DNA of 64,000 nucleotides from assembly GCA_036768485.1 (NCBI GenBank), contig JAVLUZ010000649.1, positions 1 through 64,000 on the forward strand, in the 5' to 3' direction. This document shows positions 1 through 12,616 of the stretch, one piece after another (positions within the stretch are counted from its first letter, which is position 1; the number at the start of each line of letters is the position of its first letter). The notes under the pieces were generated by a model. The model was not told the DNA's origin. It made no database searches and worked only from the letters and a program-made list of their open reading frames with translations. This DNA comes from Mermis nigrescens. Lineage: Eukaryota > Nematoda > Enoplea > Mermithida > Mermithidae. A program made the position numbers and the translations under genes.

Positions 1-31
1 GCGTTCTATTCTCAGCCTCAATCGATACAAC

Positions 32-586
32 CAGGGGCGTAACCAGCCGGGGGTAAGAGGGGCCCCGCCCCCTCCCCTAAATGTAAAAATGTTTTATTTT
101 TTTACAAGGGTCCCCCTGAGATAAAATTAGAAATTATTGCAGTCTACTGAAAGGACAGCCAAAATGCGTTTCAAGCACGCTTTTGAGCTACTAAACTCGG
201 AATTTTTCGGCGCTTCGCGCCGGATTTCTCATCTTCTATCCTGTTTCTTACCTTAGAAGCCCAGATTCGACTTAAAAATGACAAAAACATATGTCTAAAA
301 ATTTTGGCGCTTCACCACCGATTTATTATTTTCTTCATCGGTTTTCCTTGGAAAACCGCAAAATTAAATGCAAGGATAAGTAATTGCTTTAAGGATAGAT
401 TTTTGATATCGAAGTTTGAAATCAAGATTTTTCTAAATTTTTGTTCTTAATCATGGCATTAATCTCGTCAAGAACCGTTCAAAAATGCCATCATTTTCGC
501 GTATCTCCTAATACTTTTCGAGATACAAAAAGGACTCGGAAAATTTCGGGATCCGCCCCCGAAATGAAATCCTGGTAACGCCCCTG
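32..586. mobile_element. Short non-autonomous hAT-like element in a spectrin intron
   Basis: The termini CAGGGGCGTAACCAG and CTGGTAACGCCCCTG are near-perfect inverted copies. Flanking octamers GATACAAC (24-31) and CACACAAC (587-594) agree at 6 of 8 positions, consistent with a decayed TSD. There is no coding capacity. It contains one copy of the CGGCGCTTCGCGCCGG palindrome at about 208-223. It lies in the intron after the last spectrin exon in the window. Confidence 0.8.
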
Positions 587-618
587 CACACAACCAACTG
601 TTCATTTTTGAAACGCAC

Positions 619-702
619 CTTAAGAAACTCGTCGAATTTCCTTTGAAGCACTTCAACATGCTCCAGATCTTGACCGAACTCTTCGGTGGTTACGAAAGTT
701 TC
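619..702 (-). CDS. Alpha-spectrin coding exon 5
   Basis: 28 codons, ETFVTTEEFGQDLEHVEVLQ followed by RKFDEFLK, matching the EELGQDLEHVEVLQKKFEEF block of spectrin repeat 2. Acceptor CATTATTTAG, donor AAG|GTGCGT, phase 0. It is shorter than 30 codons and has no ATG, so simple ORF calling misses it. Confidence 0.92.
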
Positions 703-3700
703 CTAAATAATGGAATAGTATATATGTACATATAAATCAGCGAGCAGTAACAAATAACACGATACTAGATTTGCATTTAATAAAAGATACTGTTATAAAT
801 TTATGCTTACGAACTTACCTTATCCTTGATCCAATATAAAACCTCGTCACACTGTCGCGTAAATTGCAGAAGCTTCAGAGCCTGTTGCAGTCTCAGCCCC
901 TTTTCGGTCAATTTTCTAAGTAGCTGATCCCACAAGGCGTGCAACTGATCGAGCCTGTCCTGCATTTTCAAAGCGACGATACGAATGTTAAGAATTACTA
1001 ATTTTAAGTAAATGTAAACTATTGAGCTGAAGTTAAACAAGGACAGTTGAAAGAATAAATTAGCTGTTTTGAATGAAAGATCTTGCATAAATAATTCGAA
1101 TTGTTAACATCGAGTTCACTAACACAAATAAATAAACTTTTCATACATCGACTCGTACATGAATCTGTCTGAGAAAAAAGCGGACTAAGTTGTATCACTA
1201 TATCAGGATTAACTTAGGGTCTAAAAATGCATACATTTAGTGTATATTTAACTAGTAAATTTGCTACGAAGTCTAAAATTCAAATAAAGAAAAATTAAAA
1301 CATGCTGAGTAACATCCGAAATCTCCTACACTCGAAACAGTCTCGACACACATGCACACAGGGGGTCAGGGGACATTATTAGCCCCACCCCCGACCTTAG
1401 GCACAAATACGTATATTTGAGATTTTTTGATAAAAAAACTCAAAACCGACGGTTTTGAGCTGACGGAACATTTTCTGCTTCATTTTTAAGGACAAAAGAA
1501 GTAATAATGTCAAAATTTTCCGGCTGATTCACAAATTTATGTAGTTTTAACTCAACAAACGGCCTAAATTGTGTCAAAATGGTGTAAAATATCGAAATTT
1601 CTCACTTCAATTTCTATATTGTTTAGTGTTAAAACTGATATAATTCGGTTAAAATAGACTAAAAATGCTTTAAACAATGCGGTATTGCCATAAAAAAGCG
1701 CTTTATATAATATTTTAACCATTTTCGTCATTTTAACTGCAAAAAAATCGTAAACACTAAATTTAATATCTGATGGCCATTACCCGAATAACCTCAGACG
1801 CGTAGTGCTTGTGAAGTATCATGTCGTTGCCAGTTTTGTCCAATTGCACAATGGCGTTGCTGTGCGCTTGTACTTCGGCCTCGAACGCCTGATGCTTTTG
1901 TATTTTGGCCTGTAAAAACAAACAACTCAGTAAATAAGCAGGAAGATTTTAACTTTTCTGCCTCTTCAAACGCAAGTTAGGCAGTCAAGCAGGCATACAG
2001 AAGAGGTAAAATCAGTACTTGTGGCGCAAGCGCCGGAAATTTGTGGAAATTTTTAGAAGTTTTACTTCTTTATGCTCCCCAAATTTTTGTACATATTCAA
2101 AGACGGTCCCGGATAGTTTTTATAAGCACACCATGAAAAATCATTGCATAATTAAAAAATCGTGGGATAGATGTGCAAATGTTTTTGAGAGAATAATCGC
2201 TTTCAAAAAGACTATTTTTCCATCATTGAGATTAGAAACTTCAGGATCCCATCCCACATAAGCAAACTCCTCTAAATATTAGGCGAATCCTTCAGATGAT
2301 CGGATCGATCTGAAACAAGCAAGTCACTAGATAACTGCACATTAGCATGTTTAGGGTCTTATAAAATAGTTTTCCATGAAGACAATTATGGTATAGAGAA
2401 CAAACACTAAATTGCGAAAATAAATCAGATTGCATTGCAAGACAGGATAACCTGTAAATTAGTCGGGTCTTTATAGTTCTCCTCTTGTGCCGTCTGCAAC
2501 TTTTCCAAAATCCACAGCTCTAGCTCATTAGCATCACGTTTGAAGTATTGGTATTGTCTAGCTTCTTCCAAATGATCAGCTTTGATCTTAGCTAATTCCT
2601 TGAACTTATCGTAATGTGACAATACTTCATGACGACGAAACTGAAATGTTAGAAAAATGTATTCAACATTAGGCGTATCAGAAATAAAAAAGGTCACTCG
2701 AAAGAGTAATGAAAATAAGAAATGTAATCTAAGACTTCATTTAACAATTCAGTTCTGCAATACACTCGAAGTTAGAAGGCATAATCTAAAAGGGTAAGGA
2801 AATGAGAAAGACGCTCAATAAATTTCAAATGTCTGTCAATTTCGACAGAATGAGCGATCCAAAAAGCGTGGGAGAAACTTTTGAAGAAAACAAATCGAAT
2901 AATTGAGCAATAATAACTAAGTGTAGTCCATCATAACGTGGGGTTTAGCACCATATCACAGGCTCTTGTAGCTGCATGTGTGGGGACAAAAACAAGCGAA
3001 TAGATGGTCAACTTGTACATTAAGGTCATTTGGAGCTTTCATTTCAATTTTCATCTTTTTTTGCGATTTTATTGATCTCATGTAGTCAAAATGCTACCTG
3101 GCTCGGTTCATAGACTGAAAAGTTTGGGTGCTAAAAGGATTAAAAATGTTTATTGACGGACGGTCGTACATCCTATGCTTTCAACCCTCGCTAACCCTGA
3201 TATTGCGCATTTAAATTCTTCGCTCCCCATATGAATGCGTGAAAAATTGAAATCATACCCGGACACAGCCATAAGCCTTTAACTGTCCTTATATTAGCTT
3301 TGATTCCCTTATGAATAAGCCTGGGATAAAAAGAGAAGAAAATTTATTCCATTCGACGTGCAATTAAACTTTAATTTTTTCTCCAAAATCTGTCCGTCAA
3401 AATTGACCCTTCAACTCGTCTAGTTCTTGTGCTAGCCCGTTCCATGGATGGACTGAGGAGATAGAATATAGCGCCAGTATGGTTAGCAATCATCCCCAGC
3501 TATATATATGACCTCATTTTGCAAATGGCTGACCTAATAACTGATCCGATCTACAATCAGCGCCGTATTTAAGTGGGCGATGAGGGGGTTGCGCGCCCCC
3601 ATGGCCGGAAAAAATTTAGAGAGGTAAGATAAAGCACGGAAAGATAGAAAAATCAAGTGTCTTTGACGTTAAATCTTCAAAATTTCGGCACTTCGCGCCG

Positions 3701-6318
3701 AATGAAAAGTATTTTTCATCATTTTAACCCCAGCGCGACAAACAAATGACACTTTTTATAGTAGGGCATGTCGGGAATCGTAGGAAAACGCGTTTTTGCT
3801 AATCCCAACTAGAGCTGCACGCGGGTACCCGAACGGGTACCCGAGTATCCGGGTACCCAGGTACCCGGGTAGAAAATGATTTTACTACCCGGGTACCCGA
3901 ATCCTAATATAAAATGGAAAATTAGCACTGCAGTTATGCAATATGTGCAAAGAATTGAATTAGAAAGCTAGAAACATATTGCTTTTAAAGTGCGACTGAG
4001 ACACAATGTAAATGTGATTTGATATAATCAACCGTAAAATGTTTGTTTGTCTATTCTCTGCTTTGTTTGTCTTTTGTGTACCAGTTTATCTATTCTTTAT
4101 TTCCTTTATCTTTCCTTACAAGGACACATAATCCTATTTTAAGAGAGTCTGTTAATATTTCCTATTATCACAATATATCGCGCATACGGGCTAGGCATAT
4201 TCCATTATTCAGCTCTTTAGTTACATTATTTTATTTGTGCCGAATTCTTCTTATTCTTCATTGTAAACAAATTTAAGCAAGAAATTATCTGTTAGCGGCG
4301 CTTTTTTATAATTCATTCACTTAAGTGACCATTATATAAATTTAAACTGCAACTTTTATTCACATCGTGCGCGCAACTGTTTTAGTTAGACCTGGTTCAA
4401 AGCCTATCGATGTTCCATATGCAGTCAGCCATAGGCGTAGCCAGGGGGCATTGGGGGTACCTGCCCCCCCCGAGATTATTCAGAAATATTGTAGATTTTT
4501 TTGTTGCAATGATGTATGTCCAGAAAACTAAGTTCAAAAAGGTAAAAACTTCAAAATTTTCCGCGCCGAGTCATTATTATTTATTGCTATATAGATCCAA
4601 CAAATTTAAAAGCTTGAATCAGCTAAAATAATCCAGCACTCCACATCACTTTAGTAATTTAATGCACTATTTTTTCGTTGAATGAAAACTGCGCATGCTT
4701 GATGAGCATGATAGTAAAAGTGCGAAAATGATTGCGAACCAGTTTGTCTATTCTCTGCTTTGTTTGTCTTTTGTGTACCAGTTTGTCTATTCTTTGTTTC
4801 CTTTATCTTTCCTTACAAGGACACATAATCCTATTTTAATTGGAAGGAATGGCCAAATTTTTTTATGTTTTTGCGCATTTCTTGTTCTATGAACTGCATT
4901 TTTGTTAATTAGAAGGCCACAAATGGGCCTGAAAAGGGTAAGAACAAAATTTTCATGGACACATCTTTCTATATCATATTGGCAGCGACCCGTTGCTGCG
5001 CTATGTACCCAGCAGAGGTCGAAAAACGCATTTAAGATCAGTTTTTGCAATGTAGGAGTTCATCAATTCCAAGTGTTTTTGAGCTTGCTTCCGAACCGAG
5101 ATTTGGCCGATTTTGCGAAAATTTTAATGTTACCCTATTTAACATTAAAATGTTTTTTTACAAAATTTTCCGGGACCGGGACTCTGCCCCGGATCCTGCT
5201 CGCCACCTCAGACGTCCCGCAGCCACAAAATCTCGTTGTACATGTGCAACGAGATTTTAGGGAGAACAAGCTCAGGTAAAAGGGTTAGGAATTTCTAAAA
5301 ATTTCTGGCGTTTCGCGCCGGCATTGATTTGTCTGTCTTGTATGATTTAAGCGGTATAAATTGAGTTTAATGTGCAAAAACGTCAAAATTTTCCGGCGCA
5401 TAGCGCCGCCAGTTACTGTTCTTTCTTTTTGTAAAGCTCCAGCATTGCGTTTAAAAGCCTGAATCACTCAAAATATCTTCAGTCAAAGTTCGTAATTCGC
5501 AGTTTTCTTGTTAGAAGCTTGAATTGTCAAAACTGTTTTGTACAAATTTGATAATTTTCTGCTCTATCAGATTATTAGTATTCACAGAGATACAAACTCT
5601 TAAGGGTGGAAAAAATGATTAAAATTTCTTGGCACTTTGCGCCACTTATGAATTCCGAACTGTTTGTCAATAGAAAGGCCGTAAATTCTACATGAAAACG
5701 TTTATGCCCCCGAACCAAAATTCTGACTACGTCTCTGCAGTCAGCTACAGATAGACTTAGACTTGTTTTTGAATAAATTTTCATTTCCGGTTGATTTCAA
5801 AATTGCTTTTCGTCAATGTGTTTTCCTGCTGCAAATGTTTTAATGACGCTATGAAGATACAAAACCTGCTTCACAATTTTTTGCTTTGAATTATGAAAAT
5901 GACTTAAATTTCATTAAATGCATACGAATTCTTCAGATTAAAGCCTTGATTCTATTTAATCCTGCATTAATTTTTCAATAATTTTACTGCTTAAATATCA
6001 CTTTGCTCTAGACCTCACTGTCAACCGTAAATAAACGATGTTCACTGCATTCTCTTTTATCTAAGGTCCTACCCGGTACCCGGGTAGTAAAATTTGCAAA
6101 GTGTGCAGCTCTAATCCCAACGAATTTTCAAAAATATAGACAATTTATGTTGGATCTATCCCCCCTTGGCCCAATCCTGGATAGGTACGTGCCTGTCTAC
6201 AATATTACCTGAATGTCGTCAGCGGTTTCCAAAATTTTGATTTCTTGAGGCGGTGGAACCTCTAATACGGGTTCAGGCGGTGTATGACCAGATTCTTCCA
6301 TTATTGTGAACAGGTTGA
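619..6318 (-). CDS. Alpha-spectrin gene, 5' part (five coding exons; continues off the left edge)
   Basis: Spectrin alpha chain, the actin-crosslinking membrane-skeleton protein that pairs with beta-spectrin. Five minus-strand exons (6209-6318, 2452-2640, 1784-1909, 819-959, 619-702) encode the first 211 residues. Each exon has AG/GT borders and every intron is phase 0. Recognisable stretches in order: LETADDIQ; FKRDANELELWI and EENYKDPTNLQ; KIQKHQAFEAEVQAHSNAIV; WIKDK; TEEFGQDLEHVEVLQ. Known family: this is the alpha-spectrin N-terminus, where a lone helix C completes the tetramerisation bundle with beta-spectrin, followed by triple-helical repeats 1 and 2. No frame break is seen. The next exon is beyond position 1. 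The start ATG at 6301 follows a 17-nt leader behind an acceptor at 6319-6320, so an upstream non-coding exon is expected but was not found. A proline-rich 20-residue tail precedes the conserved region. Orthologue of alpha-Spec/SPTAN1; no symbol is given because the species is unknown. Confidence 0.95.
819..959 (-). CDS. Alpha-spectrin coding exon 4
   Basis: 47 codons from DRLDQLHALWDQLL to YWIKDK, the helix C to helix A linker between repeats 1 and 2, with the conserved HALWDQLL tryptophan and EKGLRLQQALKL. Acceptor AAAATGCAG, donor AAG|GTAAGT. An apparent ATG just upstream is intronic: the acceptor lies within ATGCAG. Confidence 0.94.
1349..1783. mobile_element. Probable remnant of a CACACATGCAC-type element
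   Basis: The start CACACATGCACACAGGGG matches the left terminus of the element at 8152. The following C-rich and TCAAAATTTTCCGG stretches also resemble that family. No matching right terminus or TSD could be fixed, so the right border is only the neighbouring exon. The flanking intron sequence (960-1348) shows nothing else. Confidence 0.4.
1784..1909 (-). CDS. Alpha-spectrin coding exon 3
   Basis: 42 codons from AKIQKHQAFEAEV to HYASEVIR, helix A/B region of repeat 1. The acceptor is TGTTTTTACAG and the donor is CGG|GTAATG. The frame continues without a break from exon 2 into exon 4. Confidence 0.94.
2452..2640 (-). CDS. Alpha-spectrin coding exon 2
   Basis: 63 codons, FRRHEVLSHYDKFKELA through DPTNLQ. 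It has the spectrin-repeat heptad pattern and the near-invariant ENYKDPTNLQ signature of alpha-spectrin. The acceptor (AACATTTCAG) and donor (CAG|GTTATC) keep phase 0 on both sides. It forms the helix that partners beta-spectrin at the tetramer site (family knowledge). Confidence 0.95.
2641..3549. other. Spectrin intron sequence, nothing recognised
   Basis: First coding intron of alpha-spectrin, on the exon-2 side of the nested transposons. AT-rich, with no open frame of note, no tandem repeat and no clear inverted termini. Confidence 0.5.
3810..6113. mobile_element. hAT-like element with GGGTACCCG subterminal array (middle layer)
   Basis: The termini TAGAGCTGCACG and GTGTGCAGCTCTA are inverted copies, and the 8-bp TSD ATCCCAAC is exact (3802-3809, 6114-6121). 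Directly inside both ends are iterated GGGTACCC(G) motifs: about five on the left (3824-3898) and two on the right (6068-6088). No transposase frame is visible. It carries element 4430-5737. Confidence 0.9.
4430..5737. mobile_element. hAT-like GGCGTAGCCAG element (innermost layer)
   Basis: The termini CATAGGCGTAGCCAG and CTGACTACGTCTCTG are inverted copies, flanked by the exact 8-bp TSD CAGTCAGC (4422-4429, 5738-5745). It is the same family as 8687-9991 and 21996-23401. It holds several CGGCGC-type palindromes (about 4560, 5304, 5391, 5632), each beside TCAAAATTTTCC-like sequence. Short open frames inside (for example 4902-5279) are not related to any transposase I can recognise. Confidence 0.9.
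6209..6318 (-). CDS. Alpha-spectrin exon with the start codon (coding 6209-6301)
   Basis: Encodes 31 residues ending ILETADDIQ, the conserved alpha-spectrin start. The ATG at 6301-6299 has A at -3 and no earlier in-frame ATG in the exon. Acceptor TTTACTGCAG ends at 6319. The donor is CAG|GTAATA, with the GT at 6208-6207. A transposon begins only a few bases downstream (see 3558-6195). The variable, proline-rich head before IKILETADDIQ is not conserved in the family. Confidence 0.93.
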
Positions 6319-7108
6319 CTGCAGTAAATAATTTAAAATATATCGTATTAATTTCTGAAACAAGTAGAAGGAAAGAGTTATAACATTTATGTAAGCCAAA
6401 TGAATTATCGTCAGAGATATGCGAGCATTGAGTCGGACTAGTGTGCCTCTTCTCTCATAGACGAGACGGTCTCTCATGAGACGAGACGTTAAACTTGGAA
6501 TCCTTTAGGGGTTGCTAGCTCATCGAAGATATCTCACATTTGAATCAATTTTTACCGAACCAATAGGATGTCAGTCAAGTACTGCGCGATTAGCTTAGAA
6601 AAAATAACGATAACATACGTAATTCTGGGAGAGTGAGGTTTCACCCCCCCCCGAAAAAAATATTAACTTTCAGAGCTAATAAGTAGTAAAATTAACAAAA
6701 TTATATGATCTTCATTTATGGCTTGTGTATAATTTAGAGCCGATTTACATAAAAATCTCAATTTTTATTCAATCCAAACGCGTTGTCTCATTTAGCGATG
6801 AAATTCGTTCAAATTTCTGGCAGTCAAACGTTGACTTTCGTAGCTTATGCATGAAGTATGAGTATGATTTTATTCTCTAAAAAATCAGAAAGTCGACAAA
6901 TTTGTCAACAAAGCAAAACATTGATTCGTTCTACATGATATAATCAATTTAGAATCAATAATATCAAAATTATGGACGATTTTGCATACAGTGTACATAT
7001 AAGAAGCTGAATAATATCATGTTTTGAAATTATCAACTCCTATACCATTGACTATCAGAAAAACGCAATCAGAAATGCTGGGAATTTCAGAAAATATATG
7101 CTATCACT
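6319..7108. other. Spectrin upstream region, nothing firmly recognised
   Basis: The minus-strand upstream side of the spectrin start exon, expected to hold a 5' non-coding exon that cannot be placed by eye. One local inverted repeat of GAGACG/CGTCTC type lies at about 6455-6492, and a C-run with A-run sits at 6643-6662. Confidence 0.4.
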
Positions 7109-7472
7109 TCGGCCCGTATCCAGGATTCGGCCAAGGTGAAGCAGGCGGACCCAAAATAGATTTGCCCATATCTCAAAAATTCGTCAGCTCGCAAAAACCG
7201 CATTTTTCGACGTTTTTCGACATACTCTATCCATTAAAATAATACGATTAAAACTTTTTTTAATTATTTTTCAGTCAAAAAGCTTTAGAAAATTGTCATT
7301 TTTTGATCCCGTTTAGGCCAGAATGATGCAAAATACTTCAAATCTGGCGCGAAGCCTGAAAAGTTTGAAAATTTTACGTCAAATACAGTCGATTTTTCCA
7401 TAATTTCAAGCATTATCTTACCCATCAAAATTTTTTGCGGCCAAGGAGGGGTAGCCCCTAAATACGACCCTC
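7109..7472. mobile_element. Decayed hAT-like GGCCCGTATCCAGG element
   Basis: The left end TCGGCCCGTATCCAGG and the right end CCTAAATACGACCCTC are imperfect inverted partners. The same termini are clearer at 12617-13333 and 18843. The candidate TSD (CTATCACT / CTACTACC) agrees at only 5 of 8, so the borders are approximate. Confidence 0.55.
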
Positions 7473-7622
7473 CTACTACCAATCAACCAAGACCACACAA
7501 AAGCATGCTTGATATGCTATCTTGATTTTTGCTTATGCTTAAGCGCAACATTAAATACCCAGTCATAGATTTAATTAATCTTACTGTCTCCACTCAAACC
7601 TACGTCTCTGGTCTTTGTACAC

Positions 7623-8067
7623 CATACAAGAGCATGGGGTGAGGGGGGTAATACTTCCCTGAGCTTTGAAAAACTGATAGCTATACAGCGGTATTGGCAG
7701 AAAAAATATTGCTATATAGTCTTTTTTAGGCTCAGAAAATTAGCAATACAGCCTTTTGTAGGCTCAGAAAATTAACAATACAGCCTTCTTGGGCTCAGAA
7801 AACTAGCTATAGTTTTTTTGAGCTTATAAATGCTATTTAGTCGTCTAAGTTTTAAACGGATATACAGCTATTTTATCGACTTCAAAAAGGGATTAATAGC
7901 TATTTTAATCCAAAAAAGCTATATAGCTATGTTTGTGAATCCAAAAAGGCTATTTGCTAATTTTATGACCCCAAAAGGACTATAGAGCCGTTTTTACGAA
8001 GCATATAGCTATCTAGCAATTTTGATTCTAACCCCCTCCCCTGAAAGTTTGACCTTGCGCACCTATT
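7623..8067. mobile_element. Non-autonomous element with iterated GGCTCAGAAAATTAG / CTATATAG units
   Basis: The exact TSD TTGTACAC stands at 7615-7622 and 8068-8075. The interior is built of degenerate ~30-bp units: CTATATAGCC, a T-run, then GGCTCAGAAAATTAG. A second copy with the same head lies at 43214-43505. The right end GACCTTGCGCACCTATT is shared with the ends at 10655 and 11393. Confidence 0.75.
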
Positions 8068-8151
8068 TTGTACACACATACTTAAAGTAACGAGTAGCAT
8101 TCTTAGAACCTCAGCGAAATGCAGAGAATTTTTAAGGTTTTCGCCCGAAAA
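8068..8151. other. Spacer between two elements
   Basis: Short unique-looking sequence between the TSDs of 7623-8067 and 8152-10655. No feature seen. Confidence 0.4.
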
Positions 8152-8183
8152 CACACATGCACATAGGGGTGAGGGGGTATTAC

Positions 8184-10260
8184 CAGTGATCGACCGGGCT
8201 CAGAAAAACCGGGCCCGGGCTTATATACTAACAATATGCCTTGCTTCCAATATAATGTTATGCATAAGATACATATTTAGACCGATTTTACATTTGTTAA
8301 TTATCAAACGCAAGGCTTACTGCTGTATCAAGAAGATTTTTGAATTCTAAGCTCTGTTAATTATTCAATCTTTCTAAAAATAAATTAAGTAGTTTAGTTA
8401 GCAAGGATTTTGGTAGCATTATTCAAGCAAGAACAAAGTTTTTAATACAATAGCGCGCAATTCCATTATAAAAATGCACGTGCAACTAAACACAGTTTGA
8501 AAGAGCACAAGGTTTCATGTCGATATTTAAAGGAAATTGAGCATTCAATTTATGCATTCAGACATAACAGCGACTATGATATGGTCGGATAGAAGATATG
8601 CTGTTTGGATTTTAGAACTCAAACTATAGCGTACATTGACGTCAATTGAAATTGTGTAGTGTATAGGATAGGACACATATTGAAGCCATAGGCGTAGCCA
8701 GGGGGCATTGGGGCACATGCCCCTCCTCGAAATTTTTCAGAAATTTTGTTGATTTTTCGAGTGTAATAATTGTGTCCAGAAAATTGAGTTCAAAAAGGCA
8801 AAAACGTCAAAACTTTTCCGGCGTTTCGCGTCGAGTCTCTATTATATTTATTGTTATATAGATCCAATGAGTTCAAAAGCTTAAATTAGCTAAAATAATC
8901 GATCAATTCACATAACTTTAGTGATTTATTGCTCTATTTGTTCGTTGAATGAAACTGCGCATGCTTGTTGAGCATAACAGTAAATGTGCGAAAATGATTG
9001 TGTACCAGTTTGTCTATTCTTTGCTTTGTTTGTCTTTCTTTACAAGGGCAGGACACATAATCCTATTTTAAATGAAAGGAATGGCCAAATTTCCTTATAT
9101 TTTTGCGCATTTTCTGTTTTCTGAATTATATCTTGTTAATAAGAAGGCCACAAATGTACCTGAAAACGATAAGAACAAAATTGTCATCGATACATCTTTT
9201 TTATATCTTATTGGCAGCACCCTTTGCTGCGCTTTATACTTAGCAGAGGTCTAAAAGCGCATTTCAGCTCAGAAATCTTGTACAATGTAAGACTTCATCA
9301 ATCTTAAGGGTTTTGGGCTTAATTTAGAAACGAGATTTGGCCGATTTTGCTAAAATTTTAGCGATAGTATTTAACATTTAAGTGCTTTTTTTACAAAATT
9401 TTCTAGGGGGCGATTGAGCGCGCCACCGCAGCCCCCCCGCCGTAAAATCTCGTTGAACATGTGCAGCGAGATTTTTGGGAGGACGAAAAGGAAAAAGGGT
9501 TCGCCGAGATTAATTTTCTGTTCTGTATGATTAAAGCGGTATAAATTGTGTTTAAAGCGCTAAAACGTCAAAAATTTTCCGGCGCATGGCGCTGCTAGTT
9601 ATTGTTCCTTCTTTTAGTGAACCTTCAGCAGTGCGTTTAATAGCCTTAATCAGGCAACATATCACAGAATATTAGTATTCACAGGCTACAAAATGTTAAG
9701 GACAGTAAAAGATTACTAAATTTCTTGGTGCTTTGCGCCTACTGTTTGTCAATTAAAAGACCGTATATTCTACATAAAAGGGTAAAAATTTCAAAAATTT
9801 CCGGCGTTTCGCGCTGATTAACATTTTTGTATTTCTGATTGTCAGAAACCCATAAATTAGCTAGGCTACACTACTAAAGGTCGAAAAACTCAGTTTTATT
9901 ATAGGTACATAACGTTACTAACATTCAATGCAAAATTAGTCTTAAAAAATTTTTTGTGTATGCCCCAAACCAAATCCTGGCTACGCCTCTGATTGAAGTG
10001 TTGTATAGAAGATGAATGCACTTATGAAGTTGACAAGTATATGATAATGAGCAGGTGGGCAGAAGTAAGGCAAATGGATTTGAATAGAATCACAGGCTAG
10101 CAAATTCATAAGAAATACGGACAACAGCTGAAATAGTAAACGTGTTAAATATTAATGATAATTATTTGAGGCCCGGTTGAGGCCCGGTGGTTTTCAGCCG
10201 GGCCGGGCCTCATATGACCGGCTGGGCCCGGTCCGGGTCCGGGTACCCGGTCGATCACTG
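8184..10260. mobile_element. hAT-like element with CCGGGCCCGGGC subterminal blocks (middle layer)
   Basis: The termini CAGTGATCGACCGGG and CCCGGTCGATCACTG are perfect inverted copies. The 8-bp TSD GGTATTAC is exact (8176-8183, 10261-10268). GC-rich iterations (CCGGGCCCGGGC on the left, GGCCCGGT/GGGCCCGG on the right) lie directly inside the ends. A related right end (GGGTACCCGGTC) recurs at about 14660-14687. No transposase frame seen. Confidence 0.92.
8687..9991. mobile_element. hAT-like GGCGTAGCCAG element (innermost layer)
   Basis: Same family and orientation as 4430-5737: start CATAGGCGTAGCCAG, end CTGGCTACGCCTCTG. The TSD ATTGAAGC / ATTGAAGT (8679-8686, 9992-9999) matches at 7 of 8. It contains at least four GGCGC-palindrome copies (about 8818, 9580, 9727, 9803). 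Confidence 0.88.
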
Positions 10261-10655
10261 GGTATTACCCCCTGAAGGGTCAGCTAGACCGGTACTGTCC
10301 GGCGATTTTGAGCAAACAGGTCTTGTTCTGCATCATTTTTGACATCAAAATCAGTAAAAATGTCAAAATTTTTCCGGCGCGTCGCGCCAGATTAGTACTT
10401 TTAAGTACTTTTTACCCAAAAAGCGCCCAAAATTGATAAATTTTTGCATTTTTCTAGTGTTAAAAGTGATATAATGAAGTCAAATGGACTGAAAATGCTT
10501 TTAAAATGTGTTATTAATACGAAAAAACGTTTTATAGGCTATTTTGACCATTTTGATCATTAAAACAGCAAAAAAAATCGAGAACGTTAAATTTACTGTT
10601 TTAGATTTTTGGCATTTCACCCCCCCCTTGCCGACCCTGACCTTGTGCACCTATG

Positions 10656-12616
<1,961 letters not shown>

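Larger units (their letters stand above)
3558..6195. mobile_element. hAT-like element (outer layer of a three-deep nest) beside a spectrin splice donor
   Basis: The left terminus CAGCGCCGTATTTAAGTGG and the right terminus CCTGGATAGGTACGTGCCTG are diverged inverted partners. The exact 8-bp TSD TCTACAAT stands at 3550-3557 and 6196-6203. The right TSD ends 6 bp from the spectrin exon end at 6209, so the minus-strand donor GTAATA is completed by the duplicated bases. The element's own sequence is short; most of the span is the inner element 3810-6113. Confidence 0.88.
8152..10655. mobile_element. hAT-like element, outer layer of a second three-deep nest
   Basis: The termini CACACATGCACATAGG and GTGCACCTATG are flanked by the exact 8-bp TSD CCCGAAAA (8144-8151, 10656-10663). 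Only about 430 bp is its own sequence, including a palindrome near 10374 (GGCGCGTCGCGCC). The rest is the inserted element 8184-10260 and its cargo. Confidence 0.85.

Noticed and set aside
4902..5279. 125-codon frame inside a hAT-like element as a transposase fragment
   Set aside because: No hAT dimerisation-domain or catalytic motif could be recognised, and the homologous region of 8687-9991 is not open in the same way.
9072..9254. Short frame shared between GGCGTAGCCAG copies (also near 22808-23008) as an element gene
   Set aside because: Similarity is at DNA level over the whole element; frames are short, lack a recognisable domain and are not uniformly preserved.
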